From: Sphingobacteriaceae bacterium
GTDB taxonomy: Bacteria > Bacteroidota > Bacteroidia > B-17B0 > Aurantibacillaceae
Direction: 5' to 3'
Assembly: GCA_023251695.1 (NCBI GenBank)
Contig: JAHEYE010000121.1
Coordinates: 1-8,469, forward strand
DNA: 8,469 bases
The translations under genes and the position numbers were made by a program. The notes below the pieces were generated by a model. The model searched no databases and was not told the DNA's origin. It worked only from the letters and a program-made list of their open reading frames with translations. Shown here piece after piece: positions 7,601-8,469 of this stretch. Every line of letters begins with the position of its first letter. Positions within the stretch are counted from its first letter, which is position 1.

Positions 7601-8469
7601 TTAAAAGCAACATTCACAGCTTTCCCGAATGTAGTTTCTGATTTAATGAAAGGTGTGGAAGGAATTTTACAAGAGCCTTACGGTTGTTTCGAACAAACAT
7701 CTTGTACTGCTTACCCGAATGCAATGGTGTTAGATTATTTAAAATCGACTGACAGCAAAGACACAAAAACTTTGGCTAAGGCAACTGATTTATTAAACCG
7801 CGGCTACAAGCGCTTAACAACTTTCGAATCGAGTGAAAAAGGTTACGAGTGGTTTGGTGCAAATCCTGCACACGAAGGTTTAACGGCTTATGGTATCATG
7901 GAATTTGTGGATATGAAAAATGCCGGTCAGGATATTGATCAGAAAATGTTAGACCGTACCGCAGAGTGGTTGATTAAACACAAGGACGGAAAAGGTGGTT
8001 TTGCGAGAGAAAAACATGCTTACCACGATTTCGGAAGAATCAGCGATGATATTTTAAACTCTTATATCGTGTACGCTTTAACTGAAGCAGGTTATACCGA
8101 TATCAAAAAAGAATTTGAAACCGCTTACAAAAAAGCAATGGAAACAAAAGATCCATACATGTTAGCGATGATGGCGAACGCAGCTTATGCAATGAAAGAA
8201 ACAGGAAAAGGTGACGAAGCTTTAAATGCTTTAGTTAAACAACAGGCAAAAGATGGCAGCTTCACCGGTTCATCTCATTCTATTACTTATTCGCAAGGAC
8301 AATCCTTAATCATTGAAACATCAGCTTTATCTATTATGGCGATCTTAAATTCCAATGGTAAACATGGTGCCGCTTTAAACAGTACAGTTCAGTTTTTAAC
8401 CAGTACACGCAGTGGTTCAGGTGTGTTCAGTTCAACACAAGGAACAATTTTAGCTCTTAAAGCCTTGAC
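4622..8469 (+). CDS. Alpha-2-macroglobulin family protein with intact thioester motif (runs off right edge)
   Basis: An open frame of at least 1282 codons from ATG 4622; the end is outside the window. Alpha-2-macroglobulins trap proteases: cleavage of a bait region triggers a conformational change and covalent capture through a Cys-Gln thioester. A Sec signal peptide (hydrophobic about 12-30) precedes the mature protein. An MG-type beta-sandwich starts near residue 58 (VYLQLDKPFYSPGDDIWF), with further MG-like domains to about 550. A carboxypeptidase-regulatory-like domain lies at about 565-638 (ALIGGMIYNGED...MAGVKIKIPGG...DGKFLLKRVD). A charged, Gly/Lys/Glu-rich stretch at about 641-785 looks like a bait or linker region. 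The A2M domain starts about 806 (RTDFRNTIYWNP). The thioester domain carries PYGCFEQTS with C1022 and Q1025; H1132 or H1135 could be the acyl-transfer histidine. No lipobox is seen, so a periplasmic or secreted location is likely. No Shine-Dalgarno is present, and terminator-like hairpins upstream indicate its own promoter. Confidence 0.93.
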   Translation, partial: MQTTKTKKLSHIFAIAALTASVIAWITPASYYQAALENDFIKSLKKKLTEYNAHAPEDRVYLQLDKPFYSPGDDIWFSAYIRDGLTLKASNKSDIIHIELLTPKGTVEKRINIIAKNGKAAGDFMIDKEALGGLYKIRAYTNWMKNEGNENYFEKDLQVQDVILPNLKMKLDFEKKAFGAGDEVVAKLELNTNENKPLADQKIKIVANLNGQKLIEKAEVTDENGMRYIKFNLPKELKTNDGLLNIMIDYNGSTESISRSIPIILNKVDFTMFPEGGDLVCGLDNNVAFTALNEFGKPADVEGVVLTEKGSKVATFSSFHQGMGAFKFNPQAGENYSVKITKPEGITQTFKLPGALERGYVLNVDNSKLGEVAVNIATTETEKLAVVAQVRGKLYYSTLIDAKPGSNKFIFSTDEFPIGVSQITLFDSKGIARAERLAFVNKHKQLSITVETEKEKYLPREKVKMMLTVKDERGLPMPANLSMSVVNDQLLSFADDKSGNILSQLLLQQDLKQKVEEPAFYFNAKEPKADKALDYVMMTSGWRRFGWEKLMEEELPAINYLGERALIGGMIYNGEDSKPMAGVKIKIPGGTEYESDSDGKFLLKRVDLTSPVSLMFNSEGFYQQSQYLQDYNQNLVLYMYKKNYNYYGYSGGGGKHRSKSAKMGAGSGIDFEDAQIPAANMGGMVNEKAPVLADVLANKGVKEPEEEFQPLKKEEQKFKRIEGKKAARDQSKEGEKNQKDIPADSNLDAKVVSQSVADRRFGKKAGDDMDEGENGRLLNGQAIQTYYRARQYYAPNYEKQENVELRTDFRNTIYWNPNIEVGYSGKKTIEFYTSDDITSFRTTIEGIGSDGTVGRTEKNIFTQLPFNMSTKIPVEVATEDFVSIPLTLKNNTNGPLGGVITITAPDGLKELSAIPSVQTIMPGAAKTIYLDYKVLDKIGTGEFTIAFKACGLGDAFTQKIKIAPKGFPVQTSFSAQDVEKEYTFEINKLVNGSLKATFTAFPNVVSDLMKGVEGILQEPYGCFEQTSCTAYPNAMVLDYLKSTDSKDTKTLAKATDLLNRGYKRLTTFESSEKGYEWFGANPAHEGLTAYGIMEFVDMKNAGQDIDQKMLDRTAEWLIKHKDGKGGFAREKHAYHDFGRISDDILNSYIVYALTEAGYTDIKKEFETAYKKAMETKDPYMLAMMANAAYAMKETGKGDEALNALVKQQAKDGSFTGSSHSITYSQGQSLIIETSALSIMAILNSNGKHGAALNSTVQFLTSTRSGSGVFSSTQGTILALKAL

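Overview
The window looks like a chromosomal segment from a member of the Bacteroidota. The DNA is AT-rich, leucine is mostly TTA, and Shine-Dalgarno sequences are weak or absent. The gene content also fits: an ECF sigma factor followed by a large single-pass membrane protein, a periplasmic protein resembling the C-terminal half of the type IX secretion/gliding protein GldM, and a giant secreted alpha-2-macroglobulin. The genus cannot be fixed from this sequence. No tRNA, rRNA, CRISPR array, transposase or integrase was seen.

Layout. (1) 1-331, minus strand: the N-terminal 110 codons of a conserved hypothetical protein with a helix-turn-helix-like segment; it runs off the left edge. (2) 332-622: intergenic, with a perfect 9-bp inverted repeat overlapping a possible minus-strand promoter element. 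(3) 623-1246, minus strand: a complete endonuclease III (nth) with intact catalytic Lys/Asp and 4Fe-4S cysteines. (4) 1247-1334: divergent intergenic region with a perfect 18-bp palindrome. (5) 1335-4281, plus strand: a compact three-gene unit of ECF sigma factor, 532-residue single-pass membrane protein (candidate anti-sigma/sensor) and 246-residue secreted protein with GldM C-terminal-like Ig domains. Spacing is 11 nt and then a 1-nt TAATG overlap. (6) 4282-4621: 340 nt holding three consecutive hairpins. Each has a CCTGAnnGGCC core and ends in CGGCT plus a T-rich tract, and the last two look like good intrinsic terminators. (7) 4622 to the right edge, plus strand: at least 1282 codons of an alpha-2-macroglobulin family protein with signal peptide, MG-type domains, an embedded carboxypeptidase-regulatory-like domain, a long low-complexity bait-like insert, the A2M domain and a thioester domain with an intact Cys-Phe-Glu-Gln motif. 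Its end lies outside the window.

How the genes may work together (inference). The sigma factor and membrane protein form a typical cell-surface signalling pair, with the third gene as its periplasmic partner. The macroglobulin has its own transcription start beyond the terminators, so it may be a target or merely a neighbour. An envelope-surveillance module (sensor, Ig-like periplasmic partner, protease-trapping macroglobulin) is the most interesting reading, but adjacency is the only link visible here. nth and the left-edge gene look like unrelated housekeeping neighbours.
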